From NCBI RefSeq assembly GCF_019703515.2, contig NC_059372.1, positions 18,598,992 to 18,662,991 on the forward strand: 64,000 nt of DNA, written 5' to 3'. The position numbers and the translations under genes were made by a program. Origin of the DNA: Myxocyprinus asiaticus. Its lineage: Eukaryota > Chordata > Actinopteri > Cypriniformes > Catostomidae. This document shows positions 24,261 to 36,200 of this stretch, piece by piece; the first letter of the stretch is position 1; each line of letters starts with the position of its first letter. A model generated the notes under the pieces. That model was not told the origin of the DNA and searched no databases. It saw only the letters and a program-made list of their open reading frames with translations.

Positions 24261-27200
24261 GTGTGTGTGTGTGTGTGTTAGAGGGTGGGGGTCTAAAGGG
24301 GAATGGTTGTGTAGTGGAAAAGGAGTACTGGGAATATTAGCTCAGAGTTGAAATTTCAGGCCATTAAGAACCACACCTGCGCTGAGTACAATACTCCGGT
24401 TTGTCCATTCTAAAGCAGTAATAGCCATTAGTTTGTGGTGTTTTTAGAAGGGTCATGGGCTTTGCTGTTATGTCCTGTAACTTCCAAAAGAGCAATATGT
24501 CATCACCCTGTGCTTTGATCCAGATGATCTTTATGAGCCTCTGAAAGCTGCTTGGACCTAAAAGAAATTAAGCACAGACTTTCATCTGCTCTACAAACAT
24601 GGAGAGAGACAGAGAGCAAGAGAACAAATAGATGGTGCATCTCAATCAGCACTCTAGTTCAATTGTCAGTGCACTGTCCAGGGAATTGGCATTTCAATGT
24701 CGTCATGTCTTAAAGGAATAGTTCAACCTAAAATGAAACTTTTGTCATCATTTAATCACCCTTATGGTGTTCCAAAGAGAGAAATCTGCCTGGAAACTTC
24801 AAATATAGAAAGAAGGCTCTGATTGGCTCTTACCAGCTCTATCCACCTGCCATTCAGGATTTGCCATCATAGCAGAGGCTGTTGGACTAAAAGTGCCATT
24901 GTGAATAAAATCCTAACAGTAGGTTTTTTTTTTTTTTTTTATGGAGAAGGATACAACTGTATTGGAGTGACAAAACTTTATCTAAGACCTTGTTGTCAAG
25001 TGTGTGTAAAATGACAAAAACATACAAGATCCTTGCAAGGAAATTGATCAGTGAAATCACTGTTACTTTGCTCCCAGAGGGACACTTTTTTATAGTCCTT
25101 GTGAAACCATAATCTGGGGGATGGATTTTGCCCTTGTGCCTTTAGCTATTTCCTATGGTGTGGTAAGATATCCCAGTGTTTACTGACAGACGTAACTGTG
25201 TAATGAATCCCAACCAAATTTAGGAGGTCTTTAGTGTGCCCCACTTCATAAAGGGTTGCGCCAAGAGCTTCTGCAAAAGAATGAATTGCGCCCGCTGATT
25301 ACATGGTTAAAATTACCCATGCCCATGCATACTTCCAGTCAAGAGTTTGGACACACAATCATTATCCTTTATGATAAATGCTTTCCACATTTTAGAATAA
25401 TATTAGTAACATACTGTATATTACTTAAAATAATAACAATATTATAGTATTAATAATATAATAGTTCCCATATATGCTGGGCTCTTGTTGTCTGCTTTTC
25501 CTTCACTCTTCAGCCATTTAAGTAAAATTCTTTTTAAATGAAATTTTTAAGCCTTTAAATTAAAAAAGTTTTTAAGATCACAAGAAACATAAATTCAGTC
25601 AAATGTCTCCAAGCCTTTGGCTGGTAGTGTATTTCATATTTTTTGTTTTATCTCAGGCAATTATTTTGGTTTCTCTACTTTCTCTTTCTTTAGGTTCCAT
25701 CCAACATAATCTCATAAATTACTAATAATTCATACTAGATGTTGAAATCGTAAGATATCGTACAAGCCAAGTCACCAAGTCATACAATATTTGACAATTT
25801 CACCATCTCGTACGTATTATTATAAATGTACAATATGAATTTAATTCCCAGAGAGCAGGGATTCTTAAACTTTCTCGGCCCAGGACCCAAATTTGAATTT
25901 TTGTGTTTACTTGGGACCCACATTTACAAAACCGTGCAATATGATTTTTGCTATATCCTTTAATTTATTCACTTATTTATGTCTAAAATAATTGTGATAT
26001 AGACAGACTATTAAAGAAATCTTTATTATTCTTTCAAACTATAAAACAAAACCATTTTAACTAATAAAAAATATTTGAACATGCACACTCTCAAATTGTA
26101 TAAATAAAGAAAAAATATATTTTTATATGTTGTAACCCCTTCAAAAATTTACCATAGAAACCATAAAATACCATAGTTACTACACTTATGGTTAATAAAA
26201 TAAAATAACAGTGTTTAAAAAGATAAAACTGGTGGTTACCTTTTATTCAGGAAAAAGTAGAAAGATTCTGAATGCTTTAATAGTAGGACTGTTAACAATA
26301 ATTGCAGCAACTTTAGTATTTTGGCAGATCTATGTTTACCATGGTAACTGGTTCATTCATTTGTGAATAAAAGTTTCAACAGAAAAAAAAAAAGAAAAAA
26401 AAAATCTATATATTAGTCAAGCTGACCACTATTCATTGTATTGATGTCTTTCTATTTATTTAGGATTGGACAGTGAAACATTAAGTGCATGACATACAAC
26501 AGTAGGCTATAGAGCGCTTTATTGTAAGCAACACTTTGATAGACAGTACTCACGTATTTCTGATTATGTTCAATGTTACATCAATACTTAACTATTGTCC
26601 TAACTTGAAAAACTACTTTTCATCTTGTTCTGACAGAATTTTCGCAGTTTTCTCTTAAGCTGCGGGTGGCGCTTGAGGATGTCGTCTTATTATGAGCAAA
26701 TTATTACTTCGCACTTGCCCATAAAATGACAAACAAATTAATCGTGGAATTTGTCACCTTTATGTTTGGCTAGTGTACACATTAAACGTGGGGGGTTAGG
26801 CAAGGGGAACTTTCGGCCCTCCGATCTCGCCTGGACCCTCTGAGCCCTGGACTTCGCTTTGGCCTGTTGGTCCCTCGACATTGCCTCAGCTCGGCGTTCC
26901 CTCGGCTCCACTACGGTCCTTCAGCCTGTCGGCTGTGCCGGGGTCCCTCGTCCCTCTGGCTCCTCCTTGGTCTGTCGGTCACCTGGCTCCGCTTTGTCTC
27001 TACGATCCCTCAGCTCCGCCTTGCTCCTTCGAGCCTCTAGCACCACCTTGGTCCTCCCTGCCATCGGCTCCACCCTGGCCCTTCGTGTCTTCGGCTACTC
27101 TCCGCGCACCACGTTCCAAGGCTCCGCCCGTCGAGCCTCTCATGGCTCCACCTTCCATGGCTCCGTCCCTCGAGCCTCTCATGGCTTCACCTCCCACGGA

Positions 27201-30200
27201 CATTGCCCTGGTCCCATGCCCCTCGCCCTTTCTCGCCACGCCACGCCTCACGCCTCAAGACACCCCCCCCCCCCGCTCCCTACAGAACTTTGAATTATGT
27301 CATGTATTACGTGTTTTGTTTATGTGTTGGGGTGTCAGGAGCCACCCCTTAGTGGGGGGGATATGTCAGGTGTATTCTGTTGATTCATGTCTTTTATTTT
27401 GAAATTCTAGTTCCTGTTTCATGTCATGTGTTCCTGTTTCCCTAGTCATGTGATTTCTGTTTTCCTTCCATGTTCATGTGTCATGTTTTCATTGGTTTAT
27501 TGTTTAATTATCTTGTTATCAGTTCTGTTTGTTCATTGGTTTATGTTCTCCCATGTCTTGTATTTAAGCCCTCATGTTTGCATTGTCTATTTGTGGAGTA
27601 TTGAATGTTATCGGATGTGTTGGTCAAGCCATGGTCAAGCCATGGTCAAGCCATGGTCAAGCCATGTCAAGTCTAGTTTAATCCATGTTCATGTTTTGTT
27701 TTGTAGTCAGGGTTATTGGTGTTCACGTTTGAAAATAAACTGCACTTGTGTTCTTCATCTTCACGTCTTCGTCATTGCCATCATTGTCAGCAGCCAGCAC
27801 ACGTTACAGTCATACATCTTTGTATGATTCAACTCGTACATTTTCTTACGATTTCACCATCTCGTACTATTATTACGACTCATGAGACCAGGTTGTTTCA
27901 TCTTATCAGATAGACATGTTACGACCACTTCGTTGATTAATGGTCCCTTTGGTAAAAAGTTTAACATTTTGAGTCCTGAACTCTCAACTTTGTCTGGTTA
28001 CATATTCCTGAACATCTCTCTTATTTTACTTGAGAAATGATAAGCAACCCTTAAAGGAATATTCCATGTTCAACACAAGTTAATCTCAATCGACAGCATT
28101 TGTGGCATATGTTGATTACCACAAAAATGATTTTGACTGGTCCCTCTTTTTCTAAAAATAAAAAGCAAAAATCGAGGTTACATTGAGGTACTTACATTGG
28201 AAGTAAATGGGGCCAATTTTTAAAAGGTTTAAAAACAGAAATGTGAAGCTTTTAATTTTATAAAAGTCCTCATGTTAAAACTTGTGTATTATTTGGGCTG
28301 TAAAGTTGTTTAAATTTTGACAGTCATTTTAGGGTTTTCTGTGTTACGTCGTCATGACAACAAAATTGTAAAATTAGATTTAAATTTACACAGAAAAGGT
28401 TAGCAAGCGATGTTATCATTAAAATCAAGTTAACACGCATATTGTTTACGTCTTGTGGCTATACATTGGAAACAGTGAGTATTTTAGCATTAACAGATTG
28501 GCCCCATTGACCTCCATTGTAAGTGCCTCACTGGAACCCAGATTTTTGCTTTTTTTTTTTTTTTTTTTAAAGAAAAGGAGGGATGAGTCTAAAATAATTT
28601 TTTGTGATAATCAACATTATGCCACAAATGCTGTTGACTGAGCTTAACTTAAATTGTACTTGGAATATTCCATTAACAACATGGAGAGGCTCATAAAAAT
28701 ACAAACATATGTAAATAATTATATTTTATGAAGTAAACTTTTTTAAGACTCGTTTTTAATGTGGTCCATAAAAACTAGGTTTGCGCACTGCAAGACCAGA
28801 GGTTTGTGGTATGCTTGGTTTAAGATTTACGGGAAACAACACTTTTATGTGCCGTGAACTGAATGCACTTGAATTTCAGCTGCTTTTGTTATTTACATAG
28901 ATTAAAAATGTAAAAACTATTAACTTCCATAAATACTCAATTTGAATGTAATTTTGTTGTTTGCTTTGTTTTATAGATGAGACACAGCCCACACTACAGT
29001 TAAATGGATCCACGGTGGGCCTGGGGCCCGTAGCTGTTTCTGCTCCCTCAACCCCAGATTCTCCTGGCCCTTCTGCCTGTCCCCTTCTGCCAACCCCTAC
29101 TACCCCTCAACCGCCCCCAGCCTCCTCTTCCTCCCCCTGCTGTGGCTCCGCAAACCCAGAGCAGGCAGGCACTGGGGTCCCTGGAGCACCATCAGCCACC
29201 ACCAGCAACCCTGAGACTGAAGAGGACAAAGCCAAAAAGCTGCTTTACTGCTCACTGTGCAAAGTGGCCGTCAATTCGCTCTCCCAGTTGGAGGCCCACA
29301 ATAAAGGTGAAGATTAATTTAGTGGCAGCTCATCTAAATTCAATAACTTACTGTGCTGACTTATTACACAAAACATCCGTCAACGGAATAAAGTGTCTCC
29401 ACTGGACAGTTAGAGGTGGATAGCTCAAACATAATTTCAAAAGCTCCCTGTATATTTGTCCTATTAGAGAGGTCTTACTGGTCTGACTTTTTTCTGCTAT
29501 AGTTTAAAGCTGAAGTGTGTCATTGTCTGCACCACTAGCGTCACCAAACGGAATTGCAAAAATAATGACTAGTTTCTAAACAGTCCATTTGTTGGAAAAA
29601 CAGAGAATCTCGCACCAAACTCGTGCCATTGTTTGAGTCAGTGTAGCTGTTTTGGGCTTTTGTAAGCACCTCAGAGCCACAATGTTTAAATTTATCTGGA
29701 AAATCAATGGGTTTCTTGTAGTTTTCTCTGCATATGTTTTATTTATTTTTTATCCTTTTTCTCCCAATTTGGAATGCCCAATTCCCACTGCTTATTAGGT
29801 CCTCATGTTGGTGCGGTTACTCACCTCAGTCCGGGTGGTGGAGGACAAGTCTCAGTTGCCTCTGCTTCTGAGACAGTCAGTCTGTGCATCTTATCACATG
29901 GCTCGCTCTGCATGACACCACGGAGACTCACAGCATGTGGAGCCTCATGCTACTCTCCACGATCCACGCACAACTTACCACGCACCCAATTGAGAGCGAG
30001 AACCATTAATCGCGACCACGAGGAGGTTACCCCATGTGACTCTACCCTCCCTAGCAACTGGGCCAATTTGGTTGCTTAGGAGACCTGGCTGGAGTCACTC
30101 AGCACATCCTGGATTAGAACTCGTGACTCCAGGTGTGGTAGTCAGCATCAATACTCACTGAGCTACCCAGGCCCCCTGTTGTCTCTGCATATTAAGCTGG

Positions 30201-33200
30201 GATAGAAGACATTATTTTCACATTGAACAAAATTACACACTTCACCTTTAAAAGTCATTTTGAGTTGGGACTCCACAATTTCAAATGCAGCACAGGTGTC
30301 TAACTGCAACAAACCCAGCACTTTCCATAACAGTATTCCAAAAGATAGAGCAGATGCAAGGTGTCATATAGTGTTTCTCCGCTGTGTTAATATTACTACA
30401 TGTCTTTCTTACGAATCTCATTACTGGCGAAAATTACCTCTGAAGACATAATTATTTTAAGAAATTGCCTCGCTAAAAAAATGCATGATTTATCTTGTTC
30501 TGCAAGCTACAGAAATATGCTTTGCGTAGCTCAAGGCAACTCACAAGAGAACACTAGGAATTATGTCCATCGCTGAACAACCCCTTTAAACTTCTGAAAT
30601 CAGTTACATCTTACGTCTTTAGCTTTTACTCTCTCACAATTTATATACAACTTTATAACACTGCTTGGCTTCTTGGTTTGCCCCAAAGGTGTGCATAAAA
30701 ATGAATGAGGGAGATGATTTTTGAATTGCAGAGTGGCTTGTAGTGTTTTGAGTAGTGTTTGATTTCTTCTGGTTCTAATGCCTGAGCAGAGATGTATGCC
30801 AGTCTGCTGTATTATTCAGTTTGTGTCAACACAAACAACCCTGTTTGATAAGACGAAGGTGCATGTTGAGGACAGTTTTCTCTGATGCAAGGCACCGAAT
30901 GGCATACAACTCTATCTGGCTATTTATTATTGATCTCCTCTTTTATTTATCAGAAAAATCAGCAGTCACTCTTTTCCTAGAAGACATAAGGGAGAATTTG
31001 CAAAGAATGAATTGCACCCGCTGATCGCATGTATTATTTATTATAATGCTCCACCAGTTATAAAGCTTTCTCCATTATTTTATCATTATTTTATAATTCA
31101 CTGCTGCTATGATCAGTAGAAAATGTATACAAACATATATTTAAAAAACAAAAATATTTAATGCCTGCTTTTTTTGAGCGGTGAAATTGTGAAGTTAATT
31201 GTGACAGACCAATAGCGCTGAGATATGTAAATCAGGTGCAATCTATAATAAGCCTATTTTACATATAAAGGAGACATGTTTATTCTGAAAATAATACAAA
31301 TAACGTTTAAATACTTAAAATGCAGCACTATAGAGCTGTTGAACCTGGAAGGCTAATTCACCATGGGTTCCCTAAGGAATTTCCTATGGATCTTTATAAT
31401 GGCAGTTTTGGATTGATGAGTAAAACAAGGTCTGTGGTAAACATTACTTGAAGATATGTGGACGTTACATAACTTACACACTTTCATAACCTCCAACGTG
31501 AATTTTGAAGCTGCTGTGTGTGTGTGTGTTTTTTTTTTTTTTAAGGTTTTTGGACTACAACCTGAACAGCTCTATTTCAGCGCATTTGGTTAAACTGCCT
31601 TACTGGTGGTTAGTGAATAAGACGAAGGTTTCTATGCTGAAGTATAAAAACTGCACACACTAAAGTAGCACAACTGTTTAGTGAATAAGCCCGGTAAGGC
31701 CTATGTTTATAGCACCTGATTAGAAATGTCTAATTTTGAGCTTGTTCATTAAATATCTGAACATAAGCCAGTTTTTCCACAGGCTAACTGAAATTAATGC
31801 CTTAAGATAAAGTATTTGACAACAGTTTATCTTCTCTGAAAATTTAAAGAATAAGCATTCAAAGTTAGGAGCAACATGCAAGTCATTCTTCTTGGAGCAC
31901 AACTATGTGACACTGCAATGAGTGATAACTGAATATTTCTGGGAAGGGAAGGGTGAATTAATAATCATGACCTATGTTTAGGAGAACAATCTGGAATCAA
32001 TACAGTACCATAATACAACTCTAAACCAAGGTCAAAAGAGTATAATCATATGTTATGCAGACAAGCACAGATATAGCTTGGCAGTGGAAGGAGAATTTTG
32101 GGTTGAGAAGCTAAAAACATCATGGTTACTTTCGTAACCTCCATTCCCTGATGGAGGGAACGAGACGTTGTGTTGATGTAGTGACACTAGGGGTCACTCT
32201 TGGGAGCCCCAATCACCTCTGCTTTTTTTAAAAAAGGCGAGTGGAATTTGCATGCTACTCCCCTGGACATATGGGTATAAAAGTAGCTGGTATGCAACCA
32301 CTCATTCAGGTTTTGTGCTGAGGAGCCGAGACCAGGTCCCGGCCATTTCAGCGGGTAGTTCAGCATTTTGGCAAGAGGGACACAATGTCTCATTCCCTCC
32401 ATCAGGGAACGGAGGTTACAAAAGTAACCATGACGTTCCTTATCTGTCACTCACTCGACTTTGTGTCGATGTAGTGACACTAGGGGTCCATATACAAAAT
32501 GGCACAACTAACTGAATGGTGTTATGTGAAGTGGTGGTGTGTGACGGGCAGACTGATGTGTGCCTTGTAGCCAGCTCACCAGGCCATCACGTAACCTCGC
32601 CCAATGCTCTTTATGAGCGTCGAACAGTCCTTCAGGAACAAGTCGACTGCCCAACGAATAGGTGGACAGGCTAGCCCAGCCGAGGCCTCTTTTCCTTCTC
32701 TTTTCTCCCCAAAAAGAGTGGAATTTGTTAACTGACTGGAAGCCCTAAATGTCTATGTCAGGGGGGGGGTGTCACTCCCAAGGGAAGACACTGTGGAGAC
32801 CACATCCCACCCAAAAAAGGGGGGGGGGGGGTACTTCAAGTGGAAATACATCACATGGTCTTACCGAGACTTGTCGGAAGTATGTCATGTGGAGAGTCGC
32901 ACGGTAGGTCCTACCCAAGGGGGGAGGAGTTTCTACAAGCATGGCGACCGGAGCAGAGGGCCCTCTGCTCAAGGAAGATGTAGTTTACCAAGAGGGAAAC
33001 GATTTTACGGAAGATATAACACATGGGTTTACCTATGGGGAACCACTGCATGCGGAGCACCTACCTCAGTACAGGGCCTTACCAGTGCACTTACTGAGCC
33101 GGCAGCGGGTTTCTCCACAAACTCGACTGCCACAGGGCTAAGGAGGAAGTCATCCAGGGATCACAGTCTGTGAACACTACTGGGAGTCAAAAGCGCACGT

Positions 33201-36200
33201 CTTCCCCTCAAGGGAGGGGAAAGGCGCTATGCGCAAGCGGTACACATGGCCAGCTGTCCCGGAACTTACCTGCTTGTGCCTGCCACTACACGGGATGAAA
33301 CCAATTCAACCCGGAGATTGTAGAACCTCGCAAAGGTGTTGGGTGTTGCCCAGCCCGCTGCACTGCAGATGTCTGCCAAAGAGGTGCCACTGGCCAGGGC
33401 CCAGGAGGCTGTCACACTCCTGGTAGAGTGGGCTCGTAACCCTGCAGGGGGTGGCACATCCTGAGCTTGATATGCCATAGCGATGGCATCAATGACCCAG
33501 TGGGCGATCCTCTGTTTGGAGACAGCGCTTCCTTTCCGCTGTCCACCAAAGCAGACAAAGAGCTGCTCAGATCTTCTAAAGCTCTGCGTGCGATCCAAAT
33601 AGATATGTAAAGCCCGCACCGGACACAGCAATGCCATGGCTGGGTCTGCCTCCTCCTGGGGCAGCGCTTGCAGGTTCACCACCTGATCCCTAAAAGGGGT
33701 CGTGGGAACCTTGGGTACATAGCCCAGTCGGGGTCTCAGGATCACGTGAGAGTAAACCGGACCGAACTCCAATCGCGAGGAGCGTGAGATCCGAGAACCA
33801 TGTCTGGGTGGGCCAGTAGGGTGCTACTAGGATCACCTGCTCCCCGGCCTCCCTGACCTTGCACAGGGTCTGTGCAAGTAGGCTCACTGGGGGAAATGCA
33901 TATTTGTGTAGTCCAGGGGGCCAGCTGTGTGCCAGTGCATCTATACCGAGGGGTGCCTCGGTCAGGGTGTATCAGAGCGGGCAGTGGGAGGATTCCCAGG
34001 AAGCAGACAGGTCTACCTGTGCTCGACCGAATCGACTCCAAATCAGCTGGACCACCTGAGGGTGGAGTCTCCACTCTCCCCTGAGGGTAAGCTCATGTGA
34101 CAGCACGTCTGCTGCGATGTTGAAGTCGCCCGGGATGTGAGTGACTCGTAGCGACTTGAGGCGCTGCTGTCTCCAGAGGAGGAGACGGTGGGTGAGTTGT
34201 GATATGCAATGGGAGCGTAGACCACCTTGGCGGTTGATGTAAGCCACCGTCACTGTGTTGTCCATCCAGAACAACACGTGCTTGCCCTGGATCAATGGCC
34301 GAAACCTCCGCAAGGCGAGCAGTACTGCCAACAACTATAGGCAGTTGATGTGCCAACGCAGCCGCAGGCCAGTCCAAGAGCCGGCGGCTGTGTGCACATT
34401 GCATACGGCACCCCAGCCCTTCTTGGAGGCGTCTGTTGTAACCACGACATACATGGAGACCTGCTCAAGGGGAACCACTGCCCATAGAAATGCAAGGTCA
34501 GTCCACAGGCTGAAGAGGCGGCAACACATCGGTGAGATGGCCACGCGATGTGTCCCACGGTGCCATGCCCATCTTGGGACTCGAGTCTGAAGCCAGTGCT
34601 GAAGCAGTCTCATATGCATCAACCCAAGCGGTGTGGCCGCCGCTGAGGATGCCATATGCCCCAGGAGCCTCTAAAAAATTTTCAGTGGAACCGCTGTTCT
34701 CCATCTGAATGCCTTCAGACAGTTCAGCGCCGACTGTGCATGCTCGTTCGTGAGGCGCACTGTCATCGAGACTAAGTCCAACTCCAGACTGAGAAAAGAG
34801 ATGCTCTGAACCGGGGAGAGCTTGCTCTTTTCCCAGTTGACCCGAAGCCCCAGTGTGCACACAGCAACTCTCGAGAGTGAGCTAGGATAAGCCAGTCATC
34901 GAGATTGAGTTGAGGATGCAGACGCCAACTTCCCTTAGCGGGGCAAGGGCACCCTCGGCAACCTCATAAAGACACGAGGGGACAAGGACAGGCCGAAGAG
35001 GAGGACCTTGTACTGGTATGCCTGGCCTACGAAGGCAAACTGCAGGAAGGGTCTGTGTCGAGATAAGACTGAGACGTGAAAGGACACATCCTTCAGGTCT
35101 ACCGCCACGAACCAATCTAGATGTCGGACGCTCGCTAGAATGTGTTTTTGCATCAGCATCTTGAACGGGAGTCTGTGCAAAGCCCAGTTCAGTACTCGCA
35201 GGTCCAGGATTGGTCGCAACCCACCGCTTTTCTTCGGTACGATGAAGTAAGGGCTGTAGGACCCTTTCTTCATCTCGGCTGGAGGGACAGGCTCTATCGC
35301 GCCCTTGCGCAGAAGGGTAGCAATCTCCGCATGCAAGGTAGCGGCATTCTCGCCCTTCACTGAGGTGAAGCGGATGCCGCTGAACCTGGACGGGTGCCTG
35401 GCAAACTGAATCGCATAGCCGAGTCGGACAGTTCTGGTCAGCCATCGTGACGGGTTGGAAAGCGCGAGCCATGCGCCCAAACTCCGGGCAAGGGGGACCA
35501 AGGGAATGATCATGACGGACGTACCGGCAGGTCGGGCCTTGTGGCGGGGCAGAGCTCGACGTGCTACGTCGAGGGGACTCGAGTCCCATGGCCGTGCTGA
35601 GTCCAGGGAAATCGAAGCACTAAGCTGGCTCCTGCCGCCCAACATAAGATTGTTCGAGGAGGGGGGAGGAGGAATCTTGTCCCCGTAGTCCACTGGAACC
35701 AATCCCGTGTGGGCGTGTTTGTGCCACAGCTGGGCGCACAGGGGTGGGGGGTCTGCCGCTGGAGCACCATACCTGCAAAAATGGGATGGTGGACAGTGGT
35801 CGTGACGACGGCCGTGCGCACCGGATATGTGACCCAGGAGACAAGGGAACCATTCTTTTGTCAGGCTTTTGGGTGCCGCAGCCTCCTGGGCATGCGGCGA
35901 CAAAAGATTCTCCTCCCGGCCCTCCACCGGGGGATGGAGTGGTCTGTCGACCAGCCCCAGAGAAGTGGATCTCCTCGCCCTATGTCGCCCGTCTCAGGGG
36001 CACTTTGAATCCTTCCTCGGGTTCTTAGCGGCCGGCCGCGAGACAGGTGGCATCTGCTTCCTGCGGAGGCGGTGTTGTTGTTGCAGGAGGACGCCCTTGG
36101 TGACGAGCAGACAGGGTGCAGTGTCTTAAGCCATGCCGGGGCAGGATATGTTTTAAAACCTCCATCTGCTTCTTCACCGCCGAGAACTGCTGGGCAAAGT

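Larger units (their letters stand above)
25698..27895. mobile_element. DNA element with inverted ends, holding a Gypsy-type insertion
   Basis: The left end (25698-25765: CATAATCTCATAAATTACTA, GAAATCGTAAGATATCGTAC) is a diverged inverse of the right end (27830-27895: CGTACATTTTCTTACGATTTC, ATTACGACTCATGAGACC). Between them lie a CTTTCTCGGCCC hAT-like start near 25870 and the LTR element piece. Family not named. Confidence 0.45.

Noticed and set aside
26859..27402. 144- and 173-codon Pro/Ser/Ala-rich frames as a host gene
   Set aside because: They lead directly into a polypurine tract and LTR and have no splice partners, so they belong to the retroelement.
29736..30181. tRNA-like promoter boxes (also at 52816 and 62290)
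   Set aside because: The bodies are 187-458 bp with target duplications and do not fold as complete tRNAs, so they are SINEs, not tRNA genes.
32769..33173. 134-codon plus-strand frame in the DIRS element
   Set aside because: It is antisense to the element's genes, lies in its 3' non-coding part and has no recognisable domain.
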